From NCBI RefSeq assembly GCF_003143975.1, contig NZ_QFVR01000005.1, positions 141,191-205,190 of the forward strand: a DNA stretch of 64,000 bases. Reading direction: 5' to 3'. A program made the translations under genes and the position numbers. Within the stretch, counting starts at the first letter, position 1. Every line of letters starts with the position of its first letter. Source of the DNA: Kurthia sibirica. GTDB lineage: Bacteria > Bacillota > Bacilli > Bacillales_A > Planococcaceae. Shown here one piece after another: positions 16,306 through 24,862 of the stretch. Below the pieces are notes generated by a model, which saw only the letters and a list, made by a program, of their open reading frames with translations, did not search any database and was not told where the DNA came from.

Positions 16306-16427
16306 CCTTCTCTCATCCAGACTATACTGTCGGCCTTGGATTCTCACCAAGTCCTGCTCGTTAAAGCTCACGGGCTTAGAGCATGCGCTCATCACCGTCG
16401 ATTGGGAATTTCACCCGACCCCGAAGG
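16306..16427 (-). promoter_or_regulatory. FMN riboswitch (RFN element), copy 3, promoter-proximal
   Basis: This is the first aptamer transcribed. The core is complete, with P1 CCTTC/GAAGG and the P3-region sequence GAGCGCATGCTC. It starts about 15 bases after a TATAAT box, consistent with transcription beginning just ahead of the aptamer. Confidence 0.95.
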
Positions 16428-16442
16428 AATGTTCAATTTGTA

Positions 16443-16471
16443 ATTATACGATAGCACTTTACAGAAAAATA
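16443..16471 (-). promoter_or_regulatory. Probable promoter of the riboflavin leader
   Basis: A perfect TATAAT (16443-16448, minus strand) precedes aptamer copy 3. The -35 region at 17-base spacing reads TATTTT, a weak match. I saw no comparably good promoter between the three aptamers. Confidence 0.55.
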
Positions 16472-16600
16472 AGCTACTACTTATAAGATGTTTTTTTTAT
16501 TTTTTCATATTTAATGCATCTTAATCTCTTTTTACAAAAGAATTTTAGTTGGTTGCTGTTCATTTAGTCTGACAGCGATTAATTGGGAGATGATCTGACA

Positions 16601-16650
16601 AAAAAACATCTTCAAGAATAGGACAGGTACACTGTCCATTCTTGAAGATG
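16601..16650 (-). terminator. Terminator
   Basis: CATCTTCAAGAAT with a further GGACA/TGTCC pairing forms a stem of about 18 bp, and the minus strand continues into a T-run. It closes the ABC exporter / SRPBCC unit. Confidence 0.88.
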
Positions 16651-16664
16651 CTTAGTGACGCTAT

Positions 16665-17081
16665 TTACTTCATACTATTTGGAAGTTTATTTTGAACAAT
16701 TTCCTGCCAATCAGCAACCATTTTCTCATGGATAACACCAGCTGGTAATTGCGCTAGTGAGATAACTGTTGCACTGTCTGGCCACCCATCATGTGTAACG
16801 ATAATAGCTGTGTTATCTTTTAATTCCTTGAGTTCTAACGTGATAAACCACCCATCTACATCCCATGAAAATGATATAAATTGATGCTCTATCACTTTTT
16901 GTACTTTACAATGCGCTGGACCAAATGGTGATTGTAATGTAAATTCATGACCTTCTTGTGCTATAAAATCATTTGGCATAAACCATTTATTTAAACCTTC
17001 AGGTGTCGCTAAATAAGGCCATATTTCGGATGCAGTCGCTTTTAGATAAACTGTTTCTACAATGGGTGGTAAAACGGGCAT
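16665..17081 (-). CDS. AHSA1-like SRPBCC domain protein
   Basis: The 138-residue protein has the Aha1-C/START pattern: VETVYLKATASEIWPYLATP at the N-terminus, then LNKWFMPNDF and VIEHQFISFSWDVDGW, with a closing helix. Proteins of this type bind hydrophobic ligands or act in stress responses, and their specific roles are mostly unknown. It begins 23 bases after the ABC exporter gene on the same strand, so it is probably co-transcribed with it. Confidence 0.8.
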   Translation of the reverse strand: MPVLPPIVETVYLKATASEIWPYLATPEGLNKWFMPNDFIAQEGHEFTLQSPFGPAHCKVQKVIEHQFISFSWDVDGWFITLELKELKDNTAIIVTHDGWPDSATVISLAQLPAGVIHEKMVADWQEIVQNKLPNSMK

Positions 17082-17104
17082 TACACTCGCCTCCTAGTAG
17101 TGAA

Positions 17105-18820
17105 TCATACTCTAAACTGACTGTTATGCAACTGAGTAAAACGTCCATTTGCTGATACAAGTTCATCGTATTTACCATCTTCTGAAATACCGTCTTTTGT
17201 CACAACAACGATACGATCCGCATTTTTAATCGTGCCTAAACGATGGGCAATGACAAGTGTTGTACGATCTTTTGCTAGTTCATACAATGCTTCTTGTATA
17301 ATCAATTCTGTATGTGTATCCAACGCCGACGTCGCTTCATCTAAGATGAGGATCGGTGGATTTTTCAAGAACATGCGCGCAATTGCGAGGCGTTGTTTTT
17401 GTCCACCTGATAGCTTCATACCCCGTTCTCCTATTTGGGTTTCATAGCCATCCGATAAATCAACTATAAATTCTTCTAAATTGGCACGTTTTGCCGCATC
17501 ATAGATTTCCTCATCTGTTGCGTGCAATTTACCATAGGCAATATTTTCTTTTATTGTACCTGTAAACAAAAAGACATCTTGTTGGACAATACCGATTTGC
17601 TTACGTAGTGAACTTTGAGTCATCTGACGAATGTCAATTCCATCAATTTTAATGGCACCTTCATCCACTTCATAAAAGCGTGGAATCAATGAACAAATTG
17701 TCGTTTTTCCAGCACCAGATGGACCAACAAAAGCTGTCATTTCACCAGAACGAATGCTGAAAGTTAAATCATTTAATATAGTTTTACCCGTATCATATTT
17801 AAACGTAACATGTTCGAAATCAACATCACCTTTTAATAGTGGCACGTCAACGGCGTCCGGTGCATCAACTATGTCTGGATCACGTTCTATTAGCTCTCTA
17901 AAACGTTTGAAGCCCGCCATTCCTTTTGGATAAAGCTCTAATAAAGCAGAAATCTTGTCAATTGGTTTAATTAACACGCTTGTAAAAAGGATGAAAGAAA
18001 TTAGTTCTCCTGCTGTCATACGTTCATGAAATGTCATCCACGTTCCGACAATTAGTACGATTAATGTTAAAAGACGCGTCATAATATAAATTGCAGCGTT
18101 TGTTGAAGACATCGTTTTATAACCGATTAATTTTTCACGTAAAAAACTACGATTCTGCTCTCTAAAACGCTGTGCTTCGTGTTCTTCATTGGTGAACGAT
18201 TTGACAACACGCATGCCAGAAATGGCATCTTCTACACGACCATTTATATCCCCCACCTTAGCATACAATTTACCCCATGTTTTATGCATACGTTTATTGG
18301 CAATAGTAATAACTAAAATCATTAGTGGTACGAATAATAAGATGATTAGAGCCAACATTGGATTAATCGTGAACATAATCATAAATGCTCCGATAAATGT
18401 CATAATGGCAATAAATAAATCTTCTGGTCCATGATGAGCAAATTCACCAATGTCAAATAAATCAGTCGTAATTCTGCCCATCAAATGACCCGTTTTTGTA
18501 TTATCAAAAAACTTGAAGGATTGTCTTTGAGTATGTAGGAATAATTCCTCACGCATATCTGTTTCTATTTTTGTCCCTAACTTATGTCCCCAGTAGTTCA
18601 CAACAAAACTTAATACAGTACTTACTAAATAAATAATTAATAATAAAATCGCTACCTTCGTAATCATCGACCAGTTATTTGTCGGCAACAATGTATCAAT
18701 AAAGCGCTGCACTGCTACAGGAAATACTAGTTCTAGTAAGGCCACAATAATGGCACTCGCAAAATCGATGACGAATAATCTCTTATACGGTTTATAGTAA
18801 CTAAAAAATTTTTTATACAT
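17105..18820 (-). CDS. ABC-type multidrug/lipid exporter, fused permease-ATPase
   Basis: The 571-residue half-transporter has six membrane helices (about residues 15-300) and a C-terminal ATPase. Walker A is GPSGAGKTT, the signature LSGGQKQR, Walker B ILILDEATSALD, and the H-loop IAHRLGT. This is the MsbA/BmrA/Sav1866 architecture, acting as a dimer in the cytoplasmic membrane. The substrate cannot be deduced. The gene is followed by the AHSA1-like gene and a strong terminator. Confidence 0.93.
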   Translation of the reverse strand: MYKKFFSYYKPYKRLFVIDFASAIIVALLELVFPVAVQRFIDTLLPTNNWSMITKVAILLLIIYLVSTVLSFVVNYWGHKLGTKIETDMREELFLHTQRQSFKFFDNTKTGHLMGRITTDLFDIGEFAHHGPEDLFIAIMTFIGAFMIMFTINPMLALIILLFVPLMILVITIANKRMHKTWGKLYAKVGDINGRVEDAISGMRVVKSFTNEEHEAQRFREQNRSFLREKLIGYKTMSSTNAAIYIMTRLLTLIVLIVGTWMTFHERMTAGELISFILFTSVLIKPIDKISALLELYPKGMAGFKRFRELIERDPDIVDAPDAVDVPLLKGDVDFEHVTFKYDTGKTILNDLTFSIRSGEMTAFVGPSGAGKTTICSLIPRFYEVDEGAIKIDGIDIRQMTQSSLRKQIGIVQQDVFLFTGTIKENIAYGKLHATDEEIYDAAKRANLEEFIVDLSDGYETQIGERGMKLSGGQKQRLAIARMFLKNPPILILDEATSALDTHTELIIQEALYELAKDRTTLVIAHRLGTIKNADRIVVVTKDGISEDGKYDELVSANGRFTQLHNSQFRV

Positions 18821-18983
18821 CTGTTTATCCCTTTCTGTTGGCTATTCAATTGATAATGTATTCTCAATTAGTCATTTTAGTATAGCATATTTCCTTTCAA
18901 ATACTTCGGAAACCGTAAAACACTTTTGATCACAATATGCATTCTTTTTCCTGTATACTTAACACAAGAAAAGAGGTATTATA

Positions 18984-19799
18984 TTGAAAAAATATACCCT
19001 ATTAATTGCATTACTTCTATTCAGTTCACCATTGAGTGCTTGTGCAAAAGAAGCCTCTCCACCAAAATTCAACTATTATTTGGATGCCGGTAGTCCAGCT
19101 ATTGCTAAAAAAATGGCTGCACTAGATATCGTCATCGTTGAACCTATTGAGATGCAAAAAAAATATATTCGAATTGCACAAAAAAACAATACACAGGTAT
19201 TTGGTTATATTAATTCAACCGAAGGCGATCAATGGAATCAGAAACTTTTTCAACAATTCAAAAAAAGTGATTTTTATCACGATAAAAATGGTAAACGTCT
19301 TTATTTTAAACAATGGGACTCTTATCAAATGCGCATGAGTAGCAAACATTACCGCTCGTTACTCATGAAAGAAATTGAGCATTTAATCGTCGATCGTGGG
19401 CTAGATGGCGTATTTTTAGATACGGTTGGTAATATTGAAGATTACTTACCTAAAAAAGAACAAAAAAAAGAACTGCAAGCACTACAGTCTTTTATCAAAG
19501 ATATAAAGACTAAATATCCACAATTAACGATTGCACAAAACTGGGGATTTACAGCACTCGAAAAATATACACAGTCCTATATTGATTATTTTTTATGGGA
19601 AGATTTTTCATATAAAACAGTTGGTAATGATGCATGGGCTAAGAATAAAATGAAGCTATTAAACACGTTACAACGAAAAAACAATTTACATGTATTGACG
19701 ATTTCATTTAGTGATGCAGCTAAAAGTGCCAAGCTTGCAAAAGAAAATGGGTTTTCCAATTATTACAATAAAGAAGGATCTTATTACAATAAATGGTAG
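18984..19799 (+). CDS. GH114-like (endo-alpha-1,4-polygalactosaminidase-type) lipoprotein
   Basis: Translation starts at a TTG (18984) behind AAGAGG. The 271-residue product has a lipoprotein signal ending LSAC (Cys at about residue 20). A TIM-barrel-like domain follows, with FNYYLDAG, VFGYINSTEGDQW, GLDGVFLDTVGN (a strand-end Asp typical of the catalytic site) and TIAQNWGF. This is the pattern of the GH114/TM1410 family, whose characterised members cleave alpha-1,4-galactosaminoglycan. It is probably displayed on the outer face of the membrane. The yda exopolysaccharide operon lies 5 kb away on the other strand, but a functional link is only a guess. Confidence 0.78.
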   Translation: MKKYTLLIALLLFSSPLSACAKEASPPKFNYYLDAGSPAIAKKMAALDIVIVEPIEMQKKYIRIAQKNNTQVFGYINSTEGDQWNQKLFQQFKKSDFYHDKNGKRLYFKQWDSYQMRMSSKHYRSLLMKEIEHLIVDRGLDGVFLDTVGNIEDYLPKKEQKKELQALQSFIKDIKTKYPQLTIAQNWGFTALEKYTQSYIDYFLWEDFSYKTVGNDAWAKNKMKLLNTLQRKNNLHVLTISFSDAAKSAKLAKENGFSNYYNKEGSYYNKW

Positions 19800-19831
19800 T
19801 GTTAACCGAATGCACAATCTCAATTATATAG

Positions 19832-19864
19832 AAAAAGTTGCCCATTTAAAATGGACAACTTTTT
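19832..19864. terminator. Bidirectional terminator between convergent genes
   Basis: AAAAAGTTG..CCATTT pairs with AAATGG..CAACTTTTT (one mismatched pair). A- and T-runs on both sides serve the GH114-like gene (+) and the phosphoesterase gene (-). Confidence 0.85.
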
Positions 19865-20706
19865 CACTTCGTATGCAGTGTCGTCACAACAATTTCAGGT
19901 CGATTGAAAATACGTAGTGGAAATAGGCTATTGCCCAATCCCCGACTAATCACTTGTGTTAGCCCACCAGTATGCTCCACACCCTCTAAATGTTTCGGAA
20001 ATAAATTGAGCTGATGGTCAATAACACCACCAACACCAGGTATTCTAACCTGACCTCCATGCGCGTGACCCGTAAAGGCTAAATCGATGCCATACTGCGC
20101 ATAGACACGCGAAAATTCTGACCGATGTGCCAATAATAATTTAAATGATTGCGGCGTGGTTTGATGGAGGGCATGAGCGAGCATATCTTCTGTTTTCTCG
20201 CCGGAAAGTGGATCGCTTATACCAACGATTGTAATCATTTCATGCCCCTTTTGAAGTGGCACTGCTTCATTATTCAAGACGGTTACACCTATTTTTTCAA
20301 CTGCAGATTGAATCTCAGCTACTTTATTAATTGCGATTTCATGATTACCATCAATATAATAAGTTGGTGCTATTTTGACAAAGCCTTTGACAGCGGCTAA
20401 ACTACGTTGTAGTTTATAGTTATTGCTGTCGATTAAATCGCCAGTAATCACAATAAGATCTGGCTTAGCCTCCGCAACTTGATGAATCAGTTTTTCATGA
20501 TTTTTACCGAATTTTGCATCGTGGAGATCAGAGATTTGAACAACTTTCAATCCATCAAAAGATTTCGGTAGTTTTTTCGAGGAAACATTGTATTTTGACA
20601 CTTGTAGCCAACTATTATTTAAATAGAGAAAACTACAAAATGCGCTAATAATTAGTCCAATTGTCAGCAATTTTTTCATCTGTAATTCAGTCCTTCTTTT
20701 CAACAT
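19864..20706 (-). CDS. Membrane-anchored metallophosphoesterase (YkuE/YaeI-like)
   Basis: The 280-residue protein has an N-terminal signal anchor (about 10-30) and calcineurin-like metal-binding blocks: VVQISDLHDAKFG, VITGDLIDS, YIDGNHEIA, LAHRSEF and FTGHAHGGQVRIPG. GHAHGGQ(V/I)R.P is typical of the YkuE/YaeI/YpbG subgroup. An alternative start at the Met at residue 10 (20679) has a better-placed AAGGA. The active site should face the outside; the natural substrate is unknown. Confidence 0.9.
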   Translation of the reverse strand: MLKRRTELQMKKLLTIGLIISAFCSFLYLNNSWLQVSKYNVSSKKLPKSFDGLKVVQISDLHDAKFGKNHEKLIHQVAEAKPDLIVITGDLIDSNNYKLQRSLAAVKGFVKIAPTYYIDGNHEIAINKVAEIQSAVEKIGVTVLNNEAVPLQKGHEMITIVGISDPLSGEKTEDMLAHALHQTTPQSFKLLLAHRSEFSRVYAQYGIDLAFTGHAHGGQVRIPGVGGVIDHQLNLFPKHLEGVEHTGGLTQVISRGLGNSLFPLRIFNRPEIVVTTLHTK

Positions 20707-20935
20707 ACTTTTGAGGATACATCAACATTAAAACGAGTTCAAGTTAAAGCATATAACAATTAAAATTTGTATTTTAGACGGAATTATCAGATAATTCATG
20801 TAGAGTATTCCTTCTATTGAATAGATTATCGCTAGTTGAATACCGTTATTACTACTTTACCTTTAATTCCTATTGTACGACATGATATTAAATGCTATAA
20901 TTTTTTAAAAAATCAGATAAAAGGGACGATAAACT

Positions 20936-22126
20936 ATGCAATATTCCGATAGAGTACTTAAAACACCATCTTCATTCATCCGAAATATTTTAAAAGTTAC
21001 TGATTCACCGAATGTTATTTCTTTTGCTGGCGGTTTACCAAACCCCGTATCATTCCCAGTAAATCAACTACAAGAAGCTGTTGAGCGCGCAATTTCTAGC
21101 AACGGCGCAAAAATTTTTCAATATGCGTCTACTACAGGATACTTACCCTTACGTCAATATATTGCAGATAAATATAATCGTCTCAATAACCTTGGCTTAA
21201 CAGCTGATGACATTTTATTGACAACTGGTTCACAACAAGCTCTTTCCCTAATTTCACAAGTATTCATTAATAAAGGTGATGGTATTATCATGGAGGAGCC
21301 AGGCTATCTTGGTGCGATTCAAGCATTTACAATGAGCGAACCTACTTTCTATCCCGTGACATTAGAAGAAGATGGTCTTAATATCGAAGAATTACAACAG
21401 GCGTTAGTAAAGCCCAACGCCAAGTTCATTTATACAGTGCCAAATTTCCAAAATCCGACAGGGCTTACTTATACAATGGAACGCCGCCAAGAAATTTACG
21501 ATCTTATTAAAAACGAGGATATTTTCATCATTGAGGATGATCCATACGGAGAATTACGTTTTGAAGGCGACCATTTGCCCTATATTGCTGCAGGTAAAAC
21601 GGATAAGAGCATCATTCTCGGTTCGTTTTCTAAAACCGTTACACCTGGTATGCGCGTTGGCTTTGTTATTTGTAAAAACAAAGAGTTTATGTCACATATG
21701 GAAACAGCTAAACAAGCAGCTGATTTACATTCCAATATTTTCTCTCAATATACAATATACGAATACTTAACGCACAATGACTATACTTCACATGTGAAAA
21801 AAATTATTGATCTTTATCAATCACAGGCGAATGTTATGCTTGCTGCTTTAGAAGAATTCTTCCCTGAAAATGTGACATTTACTCGTCCACAAGGTGGCAT
21901 GTTTATATGGGCAACATTAAATAATGGCATGTCCGCATTAGAGTTTTTCCATAAAGCAATGGCTGTTGATGTGGCATTCGTACCTGGTGATCCTTTCTAT
22001 GCTTCCAAAACAAATGTTAATACACTACGTCTAAATTATACGAACGCTACTCCTGAGGTCATTCGTGAAGGAATCCAGCGTCTTGCAAAAATTTTATATG
22101 AAGTGGAAGTCGCTGAAACTGTTTAA
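20936..22126 (+). CDS. PLP-dependent aminotransferase, LysN/MocR-catalytic type
   Basis: The 396-residue fold-type I aminotransferase shows ISFAGGLPNPVSFP at the N-terminus, TTGSQQALSLISQVF and VPNFQNPTGLTY. It also has IIEDDPYGELRF and the PLP lysine in LGSFSKTVTPGMRVGF. No GntR DNA-binding domain is attached, so it is an enzyme rather than a MocR regulator. Close relatives act on 2-aminoadipate or branched/aromatic amino acids. The start follows AAAGGGACG. It is monocistronic, with a terminator just downstream. Confidence 0.9.
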   Translation: MQYSDRVLKTPSSFIRNILKVTDSPNVISFAGGLPNPVSFPVNQLQEAVERAISSNGAKIFQYASTTGYLPLRQYIADKYNRLNNLGLTADDILLTTGSQQALSLISQVFINKGDGIIMEEPGYLGAIQAFTMSEPTFYPVTLEEDGLNIEELQQALVKPNAKFIYTVPNFQNPTGLTYTMERRQEIYDLIKNEDIFIIEDDPYGELRFEGDHLPYIAAGKTDKSIILGSFSKTVTPGMRVGFVICKNKEFMSHMETAKQAADLHSNIFSQYTIYEYLTHNDYTSHVKKIIDLYQSQANVMLAALEEFFPENVTFTRPQGGMFIWATLNNGMSALEFFHKAMAVDVAFVPGDPFYASKTNVNTLRLNYTNATPEVIREGIQRLAKILYEVEVAETV

Positions 22127-22130
22127 GACA

Positions 22131-22168
22131 AAAAAGCTTGGAAATCATATGATTTCCAAGCTTTTTTG
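22131..22168. terminator. Perfect palindromic bidirectional terminator
   Basis: AAAAAAGCTTGGAAATCAT is followed immediately by its complement. It terminates the aminotransferase gene on the plus strand and lctP on the minus strand. Confidence 0.88.
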
Positions 22169-22219
22169 CTATCGGTTGACGCCATCCAACTATGACGCGG
22201 TATGGCGCGGTTTGTTGGA

Positions 22220-23794
22220 TCACACAATAAAGGATAGTATAACCGTCCAAATACAAACAAAGAGCAGTAAACCAAGACTGTATTTAAGCGTCATTTTCAT
22301 CAATTGTGATTCCTGACCTCTTTTACCAACTGCCGCGGTAGCGATAGCAATAGACTGAGGCGATACAAGTTTTGCCATAACTCCACCGACTGTATTCGCG
22401 GCAACTAAAAGCGTTGAGTTCGTTGCCATCATATTACCTGCCGAAGCTTGAATAGGTGCAAAGAGTGTATTATTATTAACAACTGAACCTGTCATAAATA
22501 CACCAACCCAACCAAGTATTGGTGATAGGAAAGGAAAAGCAGAACCCGTTTTTGCAGCCGCTTCACCTAGAGCCATTGTCATACCACCGTATGTCATTAA
22601 TTTTGCAATACCAATAATTGCACAAATCATAATAATCGGTATCCAAAATTCTTTCACAGTATCTTTTAATAATCGACCACTTGTTTTAAAATTGATGGCA
22701 TGTGTCGTTAAAATCGTCACAATTACGGCAACAAGTATCGCGCTACCTGTAGCACTAATGATGTCGAGGGACACTGGTATTTGTGAGCCTGGTATGACAA
22801 ACTTCATCACTGTCGACGCAAGTACTCCCCCCTCTGCAAACATTGCTTTAAACGAAGGTAAACTCCAAATTAAGATGAAAAATGTTAACAAGTAAAATGG
22901 AGACCACGCTAACACAATATCCTTCGTTGTATTTTTTTCATATTTTAAATCATGACCTTGCAAGAAGAAGACGTTTTTTGGTGCCCATTTTCTACAAAGT
23001 AAAGCTAAAGCGCCCATTGCTAGAATTGGTGGGATAATATCTGCCAATTCCGGTCCAACGAATAAAGTAAGCAGTACTTGAGAACCCGCATAGGTTACAC
23101 CTGTAACAATAATAGCAGGCAATGTTTCTTTCACACCCTTTATACCGTCAATTAGCATCACTAATAAAAATGGAATTGTTAAATTGATAATCGGTAAAGT
23201 CAGTGCAGTCATTCTTGATACATCCATAGCGCTAATGCCACCTTCTAAATTGAATGTGTCAATAATACCTACAGGAATACCGATGGCACCAAATGCGCCA
23301 GATGCGCCATTAGCAATTAAACATAACATCGCTGCTTGCAGCGGTCCAAAGCCTAATGACATAAGTAAAACAGCACAAATCGCAATAGGTACACCAAATC
23401 CGGCTGCTCCTTCTAAAAAGGCATTAAAACAAAAACCAATAAGCAATAATTGAATGCGTTGGTCATGTGATATACCCGCAATTGAACTTCTCAAAATATC
23501 GAATTTCCCTGAATTGACGGATATTTTATATAACCAAACAGCCATAACGATAATGTAACCAATTGGAACCAAGCCTTGAATGACCCCTTGAATTACACTC
23601 CCTGTACCATCCCCGATCGGTAATTTATAGAACACAACAACAAGTAGAAATGTGACGACCAAATTTAATAGCGCTGTTGTGATTCCTTTCATCTTCAATA
23701 GTGTAAGACAGAGTAAAAACAAAAGAATAGGAATAGCAGATACTAGCGCTGAAATACTTATATTATCAAAAGGATTATAGCTGTCGACGAGCAT
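22220..23794 (-). CDS. lctP: L-lactate permease
   Basis: The 524-residue protein is almost entirely hydrophobic with 12 or more membrane helices. Family motifs include FCFNAFLEGAAGFGVPIAI, NGASGAFGAIGIPV, GSVVNNNTLFAPIQ and LVAANTVGGVMAKLVSPQS. LctP imports or exports L-lactate with protons. It begins 24 bases after ldh on the same strand, so both are probably one transcript for lactate handling. Confidence 0.96.
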   Translation of the reverse strand: MLVDSYNPFDNISISALVSAIPILLFLLCLTLLKMKGITTALLNLVVTFLLVVVFYKLPIGDGTGSVIQGVIQGLVPIGYIIVMAVWLYKISVNSGKFDILRSSIAGISHDQRIQLLLIGFCFNAFLEGAAGFGVPIAICAVLLMSLGFGPLQAAMLCLIANGASGAFGAIGIPVGIIDTFNLEGGISAMDVSRMTALTLPIINLTIPFLLVMLIDGIKGVKETLPAIIVTGVTYAGSQVLLTLFVGPELADIIPPILAMGALALLCRKWAPKNVFFLQGHDLKYEKNTTKDIVLAWSPFYLLTFFILIWSLPSFKAMFAEGGVLASTVMKFVIPGSQIPVSLDIISATGSAILVAVIVTILTTHAINFKTSGRLLKDTVKEFWIPIIMICAIIGIAKLMTYGGMTMALGEAAAKTGSAFPFLSPILGWVGVFMTGSVVNNNTLFAPIQASAGNMMATNSTLLVAANTVGGVMAKLVSPQSIAIATAAVGKRGQESQLMKMTLKYSLGLLLFVCIWTVILSFIV

Positions 23795-23818
23795 AAATTA
23801 CACCTGCTTCCATCAAAT

Positions 23819-24751
23819 TTATGACCATATTGATTGTTGAATACTTTGTAAAGTATTCACGGATGCATCAAATTTTTGACGCTCATCATCATCGAGCTCT
23901 AAAGCAAACACTTTTTCGATACCTTGACGATTGATTAAACAGGGAACACCTGTAAAAACATCGCTATGACCATTTTCACCTGATTGCATCGCACCAACTG
24001 GTAGCACAACATGTTCATTTTTTAAGATTGCCTTTGTAATTCGAGCTAGCCCCATAGCAATGCCATAAAATGTTGCACCTTTTGATTCAATAATCTTATA
24101 AGCCACGTCACGAACTTCAACTGCGATTTCATCTCGTCGTTGTGGCGTTAACATCGGTCCAATTTGTTGGCCATATAAAGTTGCCGCACTCCAATAAGGT
24201 AACTGTGAATCGCCATGCTCGCCAATAATATAAGCATGAACACTCGTCGGTGATGTATTAAATTCGTTCCCCAATACCGTACGCAAACGAGCAGAATCCA
24301 AAATTGTCCCCGAACTAATAACACGACTTTTATGCAAACCTGAGAATTTTAATGTTGCATACGCCAAAATATCAACAGGGTTTGCTGCAACAATAATAAT
24401 ACCATCGAAGCCAGATTTCATTATTTCTCCAACAATTTTTTCAAAAATAGCAACGTTTTTATTTACTAAATCTAAGCGTGTTTCACCAGGCTTTTGAGCT
24501 GCACCAGCACAAATAACAACAATTGCCGCATCATGACAATCACTATACGTACCCTGTTTCACCTGTAGATTAGAAGGTGCATAGACAATACCATGCTCCA
24601 AATCTAGCGCATCACCTTCCGCTTTTTCCGCATCTAAATCAACCAGTACTAAATGATCGCATAAACCCTGATTCATTAAAGCAAACGCATAACTTGAACC
24701 AACTGAACCTGTTCCGATTAAAACTACTTTATTGCCGAGTGTTAAGCCCAT
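23819..24751 (-). CDS. ldh: L-lactate dehydrogenase
   Basis: The 310-residue NAD-dependent enzyme interconverts pyruvate and L-lactate. Motifs are [17 protein letters not shown] (NAD binding), the substrate/catalytic stretch [11 protein letters not shown] with Arg, [11 protein letters not shown], and the catalytic His in [14 protein letters not shown]. The ATG follows GGAGG. lctP is next in the same direction. I looked for a Rex-type palindrome in the short upstream gap and saw none. Confidence 0.96.
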   Translation of the reverse strand: MGLTLGNKVVLIGTGSVGSSYAFALMNQGLCDHLVLVDLDAEKAEGDALDLEHGIVYAPSNLQVKQGTYSDCHDAAIVVICAGAAQKPGETRLDLVNKNVAIFEKIVGEIMKSGFDGIIIVAANPVDILAYATLKFSGLHKSRVISSGTILDSARLRTVLGNEFNTSPTSVHAYIIGEHGDSQLPYWSAATLYGQQIGPMLTPQRRDEIAVEVRDVAYKIIESKGATFYGIAMGLARITKAILKNEHVVLPVGAMQSGENGHSDVFTGVPCLINRQGIEKVFALELDDDERQKFDASVNTLQSIQQSIWS

Positions 24752-24810
24752 TTTATTGCCTCCTCTTATTTTTCCTATCGTTTGTCATACATTCCCGATT
24801 TTAGAGACAT

Positions 24811-24851
24811 AAAAACCACCTCAGTCTGTTTAATGACTTGAAGTGGTTTTT
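24811..24851 (-). terminator. Terminator of the yda operon
   Basis: AAAAACCACCTCA pairs with TGAAGTGGTTTTT (one mismatched pair), with A/T runs. It lies just after the stop of the ydaN-like gene. Confidence 0.82.
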
Positions 24852-24862
24852 AATCTACTATG

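Noticed and set aside
24752..24811. Rex operator before ldh
   Set aside because: No TTGTGA..TCACAA-type palindrome is present in the upstream gap; regulation remains unknown.
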